Counted from the stretch's first letter, positions 9,210 to 17,931 are shown. The stretch is 64,000 nucleotides of DNA from Proteus columbae (GCF_002777965.1 NZ_NGVR01000011.1:33284-97283); one strand, 5' to 3'. The notes: a model not told the origin generated them from the letters alone. Made by a program: numbers and translations.

Positions 9210-9767
9210 ATGGAATATCACCATCAGCCTTTTGACGAAATAAAAAGAATTAATGAGTTTGGTATTGAATATTGGTCTGCCAGAGAGCTTTCTAAGCTTT
9301 TGGAATATTCGGAATACCGTCTAAACAGAGCTAAAGAAGCATGCCTACAGAGCGAGCATAAGGTAAATGACCATTTCGAGGATATTCTCGGTATGGTGAA
9401 TATTGGATCTGGTGCGCAGCGAAAAATTAAAGATGTCATACTCTCTCGTTATGCTTGTTACCTTGTAGTTTAAAATGGCGATCCAAGTAAACCTGTAATT
9501 GCTTCTGGGCAAACTTATTTTGCTATTCAGACTCGACGACAAGAGCTAGTCGATGATGAGGTTTTTAAACAGTTACGGGAAGATGAAAAACTTAGACGAG
9601 ATAATGTGCAAAATAAGACACAAGCCAATAAAACTCACTTTGATGTAGGAAGAAAAGTTAGAGAAACTATTTATGAGCTAGGAGGTACAATGCCTGAAGA
9701 TTTACCTTCTCCCCAAAAAAGTATTAAACAATTAATTTCTACAGAAAAGAAAAAGCTTAATAAATAG
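9210..9767 (+). pseudogene. dinD: Degenerate dinD (DNA-damage-inducible protein D)
   Basis: The frame begins like E. coli DinD (HHQPFDEIKRIN...WSARELSKLLEYSEYR) and runs to RYACYLVV, where a TAA at 9471-9473 replaces the expected CAA for glutamine. Reading straight on in the same frame gives NGDPSKPVIASGQTYFAIQ and the DinD C-terminus GRKVRETIYELGGTMPEDLP, to a TAG at 9765-9767. Two in-frame deletions are also visible: about five codons after SEYR, and a large one of roughly 80-90 codons between REDEK and LRRDN. Only 185 codons remain of about 274. DinD is a RecA-filament inhibitor in E. coli; this copy cannot make a full protein. Confidence 0.92.
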
Positions 9768-9905
9768 AAGTAAGACAAATATTTCCTCAAGCAGCAGAAT
9801 TTTTAAATCTGTTTTCTTCTGCATTCTCCCAATCTTACAATCTGATGCACTCTTGGAAATTACAGGTATAATTTCAAAAACTATTTAGCAGATTTAGGCA
9901 TAAAA

Positions 9906-10439
9906 ATGGCAAAACTTACCTTACAAGAGCAAATGTTAAAAGCAGGGCTTGTGACCAGTAAAAAAATGGCAAAAGTCCAGAGAACAGCAAAAAAATCACG
10001 CGTTCAAGCGCGAGAAGCAAGAGAAGCCGTAGAAGAAAATAAAAAAGCTCAACTTGAGCGCGATAAACTGCTTAGTGAGCAACAAAAACAAGCCACTTTA
10101 TCTAAAGAGTATAAAGCGCAAGTTAAGCAACTTATTGAAATGAATAGAATTACGCCAGCAAAAGGTGATATTGATTTTAACTTCACTGACAATAATGTAA
10201 TTAAAAATATTGTGGTGGATAAACTGACACAATCTCAATTGATTAGTGGACGTCTTGCCATTGCGCGTCTGGATAATGCCGATAAAACTGAATACGCGAT
10301 TATTCCAGCAAGTGTAGCGGATAAAATTACACAAAGAGATGTGGACTGTATCTTGTTAAATAACGCACTTAGCGAGACAGAACAAGATGAAGACGATCCT
10401 TATGCTGATTTTAAAATCCCAGATGATTTAATGTGGTAA
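9906..10439 (+). CDS. yaiL: DUF2058 nucleoprotein/polynucleotide-associated protein YaiL
   Basis: The 177-residue protein matches the YaiL family (DUF2058). Residues 1-95 form a strongly basic then mixed-charge helix (LQEQMLKAGLVTSKKMAK...) that fits nucleic-acid contact, and the second half is a small globular domain ending in the acidic tail DEDDPYADFKIPDDLMW, typical of the family. Its biological role is not established. It stands alone between the dinD remnant and the cold-shock-domain gene. Confidence 0.9.
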   Translation: MAKLTLQEQMLKAGLVTSKKMAKVQRTAKKSRVQAREAREAVEENKKAQLERDKLLSEQQKQATLSKEYKAQVKQLIEMNRITPAKGDIDFNFTDNNVIKNIVVDKLTQSQLISGRLAIARLDNADKTEYAIIPASVADKITQRDVDCILLNNALSETEQDEDDPYADFKIPDDLMW

Positions 10440-10497
10440 TAAGCAAAGTAGCTTATTAGCTCAAAGGCATAGTCTGTATAAGCATTGTGCTTTATAC
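10438..10497. other. Two hairpins between yaiL and the cold-shock gene
   Basis: Inverted repeats AATAAGC/GCTTATT (10438-10457) and GTATAAGC/GCTTTATAC (10476-10497) lie head to tail. Neither has a clear T tract. They could be a weak terminator and a 5' leader structure of the cold-shock-domain mRNA. Confidence 0.4.
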
Positions 10498-10540
10498 TGC
10501 ATCTGGAAATTTTTGTAGATAAACGATTAAGTAGGCGATA

Positions 10541-11023
10541 ATGGCAATGAACGGAATAATCACAAAGTGGTTTGAAGATAAAGGTTTTGGATTTATTAAA
10601 GATGAAAACGGTGATAACCGTTATTTTCATGTGATTAAAGTTGCCAACCCTGCTTTGATAAAGACAGATGCAAATGTCACGTTTGAACCCACTTCAAATA
10701 CCAAAGGTCTATCTGCTTACGCTGTGAAAGTGATCCCAGACAGCAAATATGTCTATATTGCAGGTGAAAGAGTTAAGCTGGCATCCATTAAATCATTTCG
10801 AATTTATAGTGAAGACGTATCCGCAGATACGCATATCAATAAAGAAAACACCGTACTTTCTGTCGGTACTTTAATGAATAGCATCAGACCAAAATCAGCG
10901 GATGACACCAATAATATGCGCACGTTGAGAAAGCTTGCGATCACCACTATGCACGGAACAGAAATCGTTTTTACTGAAGATGAACTTGATATCGATGAAA
11001 CAGTAAAAGCACTTAAACTATAA
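10541..11023 (+). CDS. Cold-shock-domain protein with extra C-terminal domain
   Basis: Residues 1-65 are a cold-shock (OB-fold) domain: MNGIITKWFEDKGFGFI carries the RNP1-like KGFGFI motif and RYFHV takes the place of RNP2. Unlike 70-residue CspA proteins it continues for about 95 more residues into a region I do not recognise (YIAGERVKLASIKSFRIY ... ITTMHGTEIVFTEDELD), which looks like beta strands of a second small domain. The OB part predicts single-stranded nucleic acid binding; the rest is unknown. It sits in front of the convergent RluA-family gene with 10 bases between stops. Confidence 0.75.
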   Translation: MAMNGIITKWFEDKGFGFIKDENGDNRYFHVIKVANPALIKTDANVTFEPTSNTKGLSAYAVKVIPDSKYVYIAGERVKLASIKSFRIYSEDVSADTHINKENTVLSVGTLMNSIRPKSADDTNNMRTLRKLAITTMHGTEIVFTEDELDIDETVKALKL

Positions 11024-11033
11024 ATATCAGTAT

Positions 11034-11750
11034 TTAAAACGGGCTCTCGCTGCACGCTTTTATTGATGCTTGGGTAATGGGGTGAACAAAATGAAGTTTA
11101 CTCGCATGAAGCATAAGTCGCGGAGTCCGTTCAGTTCCTTCCATTCCTTCAATTAAATCTCCGTCGCATCCACCATATAAATCACAACCTAAAATAGGAT
11201 GCCCGATAAATTGGCTGTGAATACGAAGCTGATGAGTTCTCCCTGTTTCAGGCATAAATTGTACTCGCGTTAAAGGCAATAACGTTCCACTTTCTAATGT
11301 ATGATAAAAACGCTCAATAACGTGATAACGAGAGCGCGCAGGTTTGCCATTAACAGGGCAAATCGACATTCGTGGGAACAGAGCCGGATCTTTTGCTATC
11401 GGTGCATCGATTATTCCTTCATTCTCATCTAAATGCCCGCACAGTAGTGCGCTGTATACTTTGGTTACACTGCGCTGGCTAAATTGCTGACACAAAAGAG
11501 CGTTGATAGCTTTATTGCGTGCTACAACCATCAAGCCAGATGTACCAAAATCAAGCCGATGAACAAGCGTACAACCCGGAAATAGCTTCACTAATCGATA
11601 ATGCACTGAATCTAAATTTTGCGGATTTTTTCCTGATAAGCTCAATAGTCCCGTCGGCTTATTGATAAGCACTAAGTGCTCATCTTGATAAAGGATCTCG
11701 ATTTCATCATGGCAAGGTGGGGCAATAAAAGTATCGATAATCGTAGACAT
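11034..11750 (-). CDS. RluA-family pseudouridine synthase
   Basis: This 238-residue protein converts uridine to pseudouridine in structured RNA. The catalytic motif HRLDFGTSG is at residues 64-72, with Asp67 as the expected nucleophile. The N-terminal VLINKPTGLLSLSG, and GRTHQLRIHSQFIGHPILG further on, are standard RluA/RluC/RluD family blocks. There is no S4 domain. By length it suits RluA (23S U746 and tRNA U32), but the sequence around the motif (FGTSG) differs from E. coli RluA, so it could be a paralogue with another target. I leave the symbol blank for that reason. Confidence 0.85.
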   Translation of the reverse strand: MSTIIDTFIAPPCHDEIEILYQDEHLVLINKPTGLLSLSGKNPQNLDSVHYRLVKLFPGCTLVHRLDFGTSGLMVVARNKAINALLCQQFSQRSVTKVYSALLCGHLDENEGIIDAPIAKDPALFPRMSICPVNGKPARSRYHVIERFYHTLESGTLLPLTRVQFMPETGRTHQLRIHSQFIGHPILGCDLYGGCDGDLIEGMEGTERTPRLMLHASKLHFVHPITQASIKACSESPF

Positions 11751-11875
11751 CGGTTTATCCGCAGAAAAAGAAGGAAGTGGATGATAGCGAATTTTAGGTT
11801 AACAGGCGAATGTAGAGATATACTCTTAGTAACTTGAATATGACGCGTATAAACGTTAATCCCTGAGGACAACCG

Positions 11876-12121
11876 ATGAACAATGACATTCATTTTAAAT
11901 ATTATGACATGGTAGAAGAGTATGCGATGGAATCGATAGAGCCTGTTGCTGAGGCAGAAGAAGATGCACTTGCTCTCTACTTTCAATTACTACTTACACG
12001 ATTAATGAATAACGAAGAAATTAGCGAAAACGCACAGCAAGAGATGGCAAAAGAAGCGGGTATTGATAAAAAACGCATTGATGATATCGCCATGTTTCTT
12101 AATCGCTGGGGTAATGAATAA
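11876..12121 (+). CDS. ymjA: DUF2543 family protein YmjA
   Basis: The 81-residue protein matches E. coli YmjA closely, including [23 protein letters not shown] and the C-terminus FLNRWGNE. Its function is unknown. It is predicted all helical and acidic. Upstream, CTGAGGAC gives a reasonable ribosome site. An inverted repeat ATTGAGC/GCTCAAT at 12127-12154 just after the stop may end the transcript. Confidence 0.88.
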   Translation: MNNDIHFKYYDMVEEYAMESIEPVAEAEEDALALYFQLLLTRLMNNEEISENAQQEMAKEAGIDKKRIDDIAMFLNRWGNE

Positions 12122-12318
12122 CACGTATTGAGCTCATTAAAAAGTGGGCTCAATATTATCCTAATTCACAAAATGTCACTCTGATCCTACATAACTGTAT
12201 GATTTAACGTATACTCGTTATGTACTTTATTTCACATAAACTCGTAGAAAGAACAGAACTGCTTTTTTGATGTTTGCTGTTTTCATAAGATGTTTTAGAT
12301 TAATTTATTGGGTGAGAT

Positions 12319-13059
12319 ATGCTGGATTTTTTAAAAAATTATGACAATTTAACGATCAGCGAAAAGAAAGTATTAAAATATCTCACCGATAATATTGCGG
12401 ATATTCCGTATTTAAATATTAATGATTTAGTCGCTAAAACCTTTGTATCAAAAACGGTTATCATTAATTTATCGCAAAAGTTAGGATTTAGTGGATTTAA
12501 AGAGCTTAAATTCCAAATTAATAATTATATTCTGACAAAAAATAAAGTCGAAAAAACGAATACGACATCTTATAAAAAACAATTAGAAAAAAACATACAT
12601 AAAACATTTACCTTAATTAATGAAGAGCAAATTCAGGAGTGTGCAAAAACCTTACGCCATTCTAGGAATATTTTTATTGTTGCAAGAGGTACAAGCAAAG
12701 CCGTCGGGTATTACCTTGAACATCTATTGTTTGCATTAGGTCTACATTGTTTTTTTATTAATGATTACAACTTATCTGATTCGTTTACACGTCTTGTTAA
12801 TGAAGATGACACGGTTATCTTTATTTCTCTTTCTGGTGGCACCAAGAAAATCATCGAGACAGCAAAAATCGTGCAGTTAAAAGATGCCAACATCATTAGC
12901 ATGACAGCATTTAATACTAACGAATTAACCACTTATGCAACTCATGCTCTATTTTGTTTTGCTGATAATCATGATACAAAAAAAGATGATACTAAATCCC
13001 GTATTGGCTTTTTTATGCTGGTGGATTTACTAATTAATGAGCTGGAAAATCTACTTTAA
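12319..13059 (+). CDS. RpiR-family transcriptional regulator (PTS-lyase operon)
   Basis: The 246-residue protein has the RpiR plan: an N-terminal helix-turn-helix (residues 1-75; INDLVAKTFVSKTVIINLSQKLGFSG) and a C-terminal SIS sugar-phosphate-binding domain (about 95-240; NIFIVARGTSKAVGYYLE and VIFISLSGGTKKIIETA, the latter carrying the SIS phosphate-loop serines). RpiR regulators sense sugar phosphates. It lies 330 bases before the EIICB and lyase genes on the same strand, so it probably senses the phosphorylated substrate of that transporter. A perfect inverted repeat at 13271-13289 is a candidate operator. The GGGTGAGAT ribosome site supports the ATG. Confidence 0.85.
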   Translation: MLDFLKNYDNLTISEKKVLKYLTDNIADIPYLNINDLVAKTFVSKTVIINLSQKLGFSGFKELKFQINNYILTKNKVEKTNTTSYKKQLEKNIHKTFTLINEEQIQECAKTLRHSRNIFIVARGTSKAVGYYLEHLLFALGLHCFFINDYNLSDSFTRLVNEDDTVIFISLSGGTKKIIETAKIVQLKDANIISMTAFNTNELTTYATHALFCFADNHDTKKDDTKSRIGFFMLVDLLINELENLL

Positions 13060-13390
13060 AAAGAGATAATAGCATCTATATGATTTATTAGATCCTCTGT
13101 TTAATTATTAAATCGTGAATAGTATTAATTTATCCCGTTAGATTAATCATCGTTTATTTTAAAATAGCCTTTCTTTTCAATCTTACTTCTAAGTCCTAAA
13201 ATAAATATTATTTAATAAAAAAGCATTTCTTCACTGTTTTTTATTAAGTTAGTAGTTAATAAAAAGACCTAAGTCATAAAGTATGACTTGAGATAATATT
13301 TAAAACCAGCGCGTCATTCATTTCCTATAATCCCTAAGATAGAGTACCTCGGTAATTCTTTTATATTCGAGAAGTCATAAGGAAAAAAAT
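13060..13390. other. Promoter region of the PTS-lyase operon
   Basis: A 330-base AT-rich gap holding the candidate operator at 13271-13289 and, just before the EIICB start, an AAGGAAA ribosome site. No small gene was seen in it. Confidence 0.5.
13271..13289. promoter_or_regulatory. Candidate operator of the upstream RpiR regulator
   Basis: AAGTCATA and TATGACTT form a perfect 8-bp inverted repeat around a 3-base centre, 101 bases before the EIICB start. Position and symmetry fit a dimeric repressor site; the assignment to the RpiR protein is inference. Confidence 0.5.
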
Positions 13391-14947
13391 ATGGCCAGGA
13401 AAAAGTTCAGCGAATCTATTCAGCGCTTTGGTAGAACCCTACTTCTACCTATCGGCGTATTGGCACCTATTGGTATGATCTTGGGGATCAGTGGTGCTTT
13501 AGTTCAGTCTTATATGATTGCACGCTTCCCTTTTCTAGGAAATGAAACAGTCAATGCTTTATTAGTTAGTATCCGTTCTATTGCGGGCGTTGTGTTTGAC
13601 AATATCCCTCTCTTATTTGCAATGGGTGTGGCATATGGTATGAGCCATAAAGATAAGGGGATCGCGGTCTTTGCCTCCGTTGTCGGCTATTTAACCTTGA
13701 TAAGTACTATCAATATCTGGCTGGTATTGACAGGAAAACTTGCTGATCCTGCGATTATGACACAGGTGGGGCAAATCAAGGTACTTGGTATACAAACCAT
13801 GAATATCAGTGCCGCGGGGGGGATTATCACGGGATTAATTGCCGCATGGGCAACGGATAAATTCTATAACCTTGAATTACCAACAGCATTTGCCTTCTTC
13901 TCAGGGAAAAAATCTGTCGCCATTATCATGGTCGGATTGATGATCTGTGTAGGCGCATTACTACCATTTATTTGGGAAGTATTAGTCATGGGCTTAACTA
14001 AGCTCTCGGCTGTCTTCTTAAGTCCTGTCGGACCTTTCTTTACGGCGGGTGGCGAGCGTCTATTTATTCCATTTGGTTTACACCACGTCTGGAACGTTCT
14101 GTTTAGATTTACCGAAGCCGGTGGTTCTTATGTGATTGATGGACAAACCTATGTGGGCGTCGTTCCAGCAATGACAGAAGTGTTATTTAACCAAGGACCA
14201 AGCAGTGAATATTGGGCAATGATGCCAAGTCTAACGCGTTTTATGGCTCAGCAACAAATGCTGGTTACGCTGTTCCTGTTCCCTGCGATTGCATTAGCAA
14301 TTTATAAAACCTCGAAAAAAGAGAACCGTGCTGAAGTGAAATCGATGTTGGTAACAATGGTCTTAACGGCAATGTTAGGTAACGTTACAGAACCGCTTGA
14401 ATTTACCTTCGTCTTTATCGCACCGTTACTTTATTTAATTTACGCGATTATCGTGGGTATTGGTGCAGTTCTGCTCTCTTTTGCGGGTGTTGCTATCGGT
14501 TATATCCGAGGCACAGTCTTTGACTTCACTATTTTTGGTTTACTGTACGAACACACTAACTGGATCTTCTTAGTGCTGATTGGTAGCGCACTGGCTGTTG
14601 TGACCTACTTTATTTTCTACTGGGCTATCGTCAAATTTGATATCAAAACGCCGGGTAGAGAAGAATCAAGCAATATGAAAAATACGCTAATCAAAGAAAA
14701 ACGTTATGGCGAAATTGCAGACATTCTTATTCAAGCGTTAGGTGGCAAACAAAATATTCGTAATGTTGATAACTGTATTACACGATTACGTATTGATATT
14801 AATGAAGTTAATCAAATAGATAAAGAATTAATGTTGGAGTCTGGATGTACAGCATTCTTCTTTCCGGCAGCAAACCATGTCCATGTCGTTTATGGCCCTA
14901 AAGTCGAATTTGTTCGCAATGCTGTTGATGAAGCAATGAAGAAATAA
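13391..14947 (+). CDS. PTS EIICB permease, glucose/maltose-type
   Basis: This inner-membrane permease imports and phosphorylates a sugar-like substrate using the phosphoenolpyruvate phosphotransferase system. Residues 1-420 are the EIIC channel of the glucose-maltose-N-acetylglucosamine superfamily (FGRTLLLPIGVLAPIGMILG; PFGLHHVWNVL; GNVTEPLEF). After a linker, residues 435-518 are an EIIB domain with the phosphorylated cysteine in DNCITRLRI (Cys462). There is no EIIA domain here or nearby, so a shared EIIA such as Crr must serve it. The lyase gene begins 8 bases after the stop, which predicts that the imported phosphorylated compound is cleaved by that enzyme. The substrate is unknown. Confidence 0.88.
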   Translation: MARKKFSESIQRFGRTLLLPIGVLAPIGMILGISGALVQSYMIARFPFLGNETVNALLVSIRSIAGVVFDNIPLLFAMGVAYGMSHKDKGIAVFASVVGYLTLISTINIWLVLTGKLADPAIMTQVGQIKVLGIQTMNISAAGGIITGLIAAWATDKFYNLELPTAFAFFSGKKSVAIIMVGLMICVGALLPFIWEVLVMGLTKLSAVFLSPVGPFFTAGGERLFIPFGLHHVWNVLFRFTEAGGSYVIDGQTYVGVVPAMTEVLFNQGPSSEYWAMMPSLTRFMAQQQMLVTLFLFPAIALAIYKTSKKENRAEVKSMLVTMVLTAMLGNVTEPLEFTFVFIAPLLYLIYAIIVGIGAVLLSFAGVAIGYIRGTVFDFTIFGLLYEHTNWIFLVLIGSALAVVTYFIFYWAIVKFDIKTPGREESSNMKNTLIKEKRYGEIADILIQALGGKQNIRNVDNCITRLRIDINEVNQIDKELMLESGCTAFFFPAANHVHVVYGPKVEFVRNAVDEAMKK

Positions 14948-14955
14948 AAGGATAC

Positions 14956-16329
14956 ATGATGAGAGCGTTATACGATTCTAAAAGTAAAACAATCGACGAT
15001 CGCGGTATAAAAAATCTGCTGTCCAATGAAGCTAAATATTCAACTTGGTTGATGTTTGAAGCAATGTTAGCACAAGCACAAGCTGAACACGGTTTTATTC
15101 CACAGTCTGCCGCAGATGAAATTAAAGAAAAGGCGATTATTGAGAATATTGATTTCGAAGAGATGAACCGTATTTATCAAAAAATCGGTCATGGCTTTGT
15201 GCCTTTCTTAAAAGTACTGGTAAATGCATGCTCTGAAGAGAGTGGTAAGTATGTGCACTACGGCATTACCACGCAAAATATACAGCAAAGTTCACAGCTG
15301 TATATGATGAAAACCGTACACGATAAGTTCATGTTATTGTTGAGCGAAATTATTGAAAACTTATCAAATCTCGCTGAAAAAACAAAACATATGGTAATGG
15401 CAGGTAGAACGCATGGTCGTCATGCCATTCCTATCACTTACGGGTATAAAGTTTCAGTGTGGATCAGCGATTTTATTGATTGCTACCAGCGTATGAAAGA
15501 GAGTGAGAAGCGTGTATTCACCATTATGATGGGGGGTGCAGTAGGTGCTTTTAACTCAATGCCTGAAGTGGGAATGAAAGTACAAAAACGCGTTGCTGAA
15601 TTAGTGGGTATGCAAGCAATGGAAGTCCCATCACGTAACCTAAGTACACATAAATTAGAGTACATGATGAACTTGGCATTGATGGCAAATATCTGCCATA
15701 AAATTGGTGAAGAGGTGTATAGCACCACGTTAGAAGAAATTGCTGAGGTTTCTGAAGGATTTACAAAAGGCACCGTGGGTAGTAGCACGATGCCTCATAA
15801 AATTAATCCAAAACTAGCCAAAGGAATTATTGCTAACTCACAGAAACTGTACTCATTACCGAATGTGGGGATGTACTCTGCGGTAAGACCTTATGAAGGT
15901 GACAGCAGTTCTTATATGTTATTCGATGGCTTAATTGAAGAAGCATTAGAATTAACAACAGAAATTCTATTAAGAACAGAAGAGCTTTCAAGAACCATCG
16001 TTCCTCATGAAGAGCGAATGCTACATAACGTGATGAGAAATAAGGGTTTAGATAATACCGAATACGTTATGATGAAAATGGCAGAAAAATTAGGTAAAGA
16101 TAAAGCGCATTCACTGTTATATGAAGAAGCCATTAAAACGGCGGCTGATGGTGAAGATTTTTACACTAACCTAATGAAGAATGAAACCATTACCGCTGCT
16201 TTTAATGCAGATGAAATTAAGGCAATGCTTGATCCTCGTTCTTATATCGGTTTATCCGTTGAACTTGCTGAGAAAGAAGCAAAACGTGGGTTAGCGATTT
16301 CTCAAGAAATAAAACAAAGTTATAAATAA
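14956..16329 (+). CDS. Lyase of the adenylosuccinate lyase/fumarase superfamily
   Basis: The 457-residue protein carries the superfamily signature GSSTMPHKINPK (residues 275-286), the RTHGRHA block with a candidate acid His153, and HYGITTQNI at 101-109. The superfamily eliminates fumarate from substrates such as adenylosuccinate, argininosuccinate or aspartate. It resembles adenylosuccinate-lyase-like proteins, not the housekeeping PurB. It is translated right after the EIICB gene (8-base gap, AAAGGA ribosome site), an unusual partner for a PTS. The simplest reading is that the transporter brings in a phosphorylated compound with an N-linked succinyl (aspartate-derived) group and this enzyme releases fumarate; this is inference. 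A cycloisomerase-type reaction is another possibility. Confidence 0.82.
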   Translation: MMRALYDSKSKTIDDRGIKNLLSNEAKYSTWLMFEAMLAQAQAEHGFIPQSAADEIKEKAIIENIDFEEMNRIYQKIGHGFVPFLKVLVNACSEESGKYVHYGITTQNIQQSSQLYMMKTVHDKFMLLLSEIIENLSNLAEKTKHMVMAGRTHGRHAIPITYGYKVSVWISDFIDCYQRMKESEKRVFTIMMGGAVGAFNSMPEVGMKVQKRVAELVGMQAMEVPSRNLSTHKLEYMMNLALMANICHKIGEEVYSTTLEEIAEVSEGFTKGTVGSSTMPHKINPKLAKGIIANSQKLYSLPNVGMYSAVRPYEGDSSSYMLFDGLIEEALELTTEILLRTEELSRTIVPHEERMLHNVMRNKGLDNTEYVMMKMAEKLGKDKAHSLLYEEAIKTAADGEDFYTNLMKNETITAAFNADEIKAMLDPRSYIGLSVELAEKEAKRGLAISQEIKQSYK

Positions 16330-16380
16330 GTAGTAAAAACCATCAAGTATCCATAAATAAATCATTATCAGTTAAGTCAA

Positions 16381-16411
16381 GAGCCACTCATTTGAGTGGC
16401 TCTTTTTTGTT
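16381..16411. terminator. Bidirectional terminator
   Basis: GAGCCACTCA and TGAGTGGCTC pair perfectly around TT, followed by TTTTTTG on the plus strand. It ends the PTS-lyase operon and lies 6 bases from the stop of the convergent transporter gene. Confidence 0.85.
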
Positions 16412-16416
16412 GATAA

Positions 16417-17733
16417 TTAACCAATTAAACCATGTACTAAAATAATACCGATACAAATTGGACCAATATAACGCCATACCAATAATAAGCTTTGACGTTT
16501 TAATCCAGTGATATTTTCAGGAATAAATGCATTCGCTCTACGTGACCAACCAAAGATCAAACACATTGCAATACCAAACAATGGCATCAAAATATTAGAA
16601 GTCAGGTAATCCAATAAATCGAAGACTGTTTTGCCCCCTAGTGTTACATCACTCATAGGTCCGAAAGATAATGAAACTGGAATACCCATCAACATAATAG
16701 AGGCTGTAACCACTAATCCGGCACGACGACGAGTCCACTGAAAACGCATTTGCACATAAGCGACGATATGCTCAAGTAATGAAATTGCAGAGGTTAACGC
16801 TGCCATTAATAACAAGACAAAGAAAGTCACTGCTAAAATATTACCACCGGGCAAGTTGGCAAAATAAACTGGCATCGTCATAAAGGTTAAGCCAGGGCCT
16901 GCATTAGGCTCTAAGCCCGCGGCAGATAATGCAGGGAAAATCATTAATCCAGCAAGTACACACACCATACAAGACAAAATAACCACCCACATGCTGGAGT
17001 TAGCGATACCTTTATTATCCGCTAAATAAGCACTGTAAGTGATGTGAATACCTAAACCGATAGACAGTGAAAAGAAGGCTAACCCTAACGCATCTAATAC
17101 ACCTTGAGGCGTTAATTTACTGAAATCAGGGTATAAAAATAATTTTAAACCTTCAGAAGATCCGGGTAAGCTGATGCCAACAATAATCAATAAAATCATA
17201 ATGATAAATAACATAGGCATCATGATTTTGACGGCTTTTTCTAATCCACGCTGTACACCTGCTAAAACGACAAAACAGGTTAATCCAGCAAAGGTAAGGT
17301 GAGCCAAAATCGGCCATAAAGGATCACTAATAAAGCGAGTAAAAATACCGGTTAATTCAGCACTATCTGTAATATTCAACTGACCTGTTGCCGCCATCAC
17401 GGTATAGCCAATTGTCCAACCACCGACAACACTATAGAAGCTATAAATACACCATGAACTGAATACACCAATAACACCAATGATGACCCAATTGCGTCCC
17501 ATCATCTTTTTAAATGCGTTAACGGCTTCAGCGTGTGTGCTACTACCCAAAATATTCTCAGCGAGTAATACAGCAAGTCCGATTACAAAACTAAATAACA
17601 AGAAGACAATTAAAAATGCACCGCCACCATTATTGGCTGCGACATAAGAAAACTTCCAGATTGCGCCAATACCGATTGCAGAGCCTGCGGCTGCTAAGAT
17701 ATGGCCAATTCGTGATGTCCATTGTTGGCTCAT
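16417..17733 (-). CDS. Sodium-dependent NSS/SNF-family transporter (LeuT-like)
   Basis: This 438-residue inner-membrane protein has about 11 hydrophobic segments and the start typical of bacterial neurotransmitter:sodium symporters (SRIGHILAAAGSAIGIGAIWKF, with the unwound-helix glycines of TM1). The family moves amino acids with sodium; LeuT carries leucine and small hydrophobic amino acids. The upstream leader contains a leucine-rich peptide and an attenuator, which points to leucine or another branched-chain amino acid as the regulated substrate. The ATG overlaps the stop of a 35-codon ORF (ATGA), so its translation is probably coupled. Function as importer and exact substrate are inference. 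Confidence 0.88.
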   Translation of the reverse strand: MSQQWTSRIGHILAAAGSAIGIGAIWKFSYVAANNGGGAFLIVFLLFSFVIGLAVLLAENILGSSTHAEAVNAFKKMMGRNWVIIGVIGVFSSWCIYSFYSVVGGWTIGYTVMAATGQLNITDSAELTGIFTRFISDPLWPILAHLTFAGLTCFVVLAGVQRGLEKAVKIMMPMLFIIMILLIIVGISLPGSSEGLKLFLYPDFSKLTPQGVLDALGLAFFSLSIGLGIHITYSAYLADNKGIANSSMWVVILSCMVCVLAGLMIFPALSAAGLEPNAGPGLTFMTMPVYFANLPGGNILAVTFFVLLLMAALTSAISLLEHIVAYVQMRFQWTRRRAGLVVTASIMLMGIPVSLSFGPMSDVTLGGKTVFDLLDYLTSNILMPLFGIAMCLIFGWSRRANAFIPENITGLKRQSLLLVWRYIGPICIGIILVHGLIG

Positions 17734-17837
17734 TTTGCCCCCTGCGTTATCGAATGAGTGATAGAGGCTATTGCCATACAGTGGCTTATTGGTAAGACGT
17801 TGTAACTCATCATCCTAATGGTGAAACTAAACATCAT
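17730..17837 (-). CDS. Small ORF coupled to the NSS transporter
   Basis: A 35-codon ORF begins ATGATG 5 bases after a strong GGGGAG ribosome site and ends in a TGA that overlaps the transporter ATG (ATGA). The peptide (MMFSFTIRMM ... THSITQGAK) matches nothing I know and shows no clear membrane helix. The arrangement suggests translational coupling, since the transporter itself has only the GGGGGCAAA run in front of it. It lies downstream of the attenuator, so it is only transcribed when the terminator is bypassed. It may be a functional micropeptide or only a translation-loading device. Confidence 0.5.
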   Translation of the reverse strand: MMFSFTIRMMSYNVLPISHCMAIASITHSITQGAK

Positions 17838-17875
17838 AGAAACTCCCCTAAAAAACAGTTCCACCAGTAGGGGCA

Positions 17876-17906
17876 CAACAAAAAGCCACCTTACTGGTGG
17901 CTTTTG
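17876..17906 (-). terminator. Attenuator terminator before the NSS transporter
   Basis: Read on the minus strand: AAAAGCCACC, loop AGTAA, GGTGGCTTTTT. This strong hairpin with a T run lies between the leucine-rich leader peptide and the transporter. Its 5' arm GCCACC (17901-17896) can alternatively pair with GGTGGC at 17932-17927, which overlaps the leader stop codon. Confidence 0.85.
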
Positions 17907-17931
17907 CAAAAAAATGAACGTGCTCGGCCAC

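Noticed and set aside
9471-9473. Stop-codon readthrough in dinD
   Set aside because: The gene also has two deletions, so it is a pseudogene and not a readthrough case.
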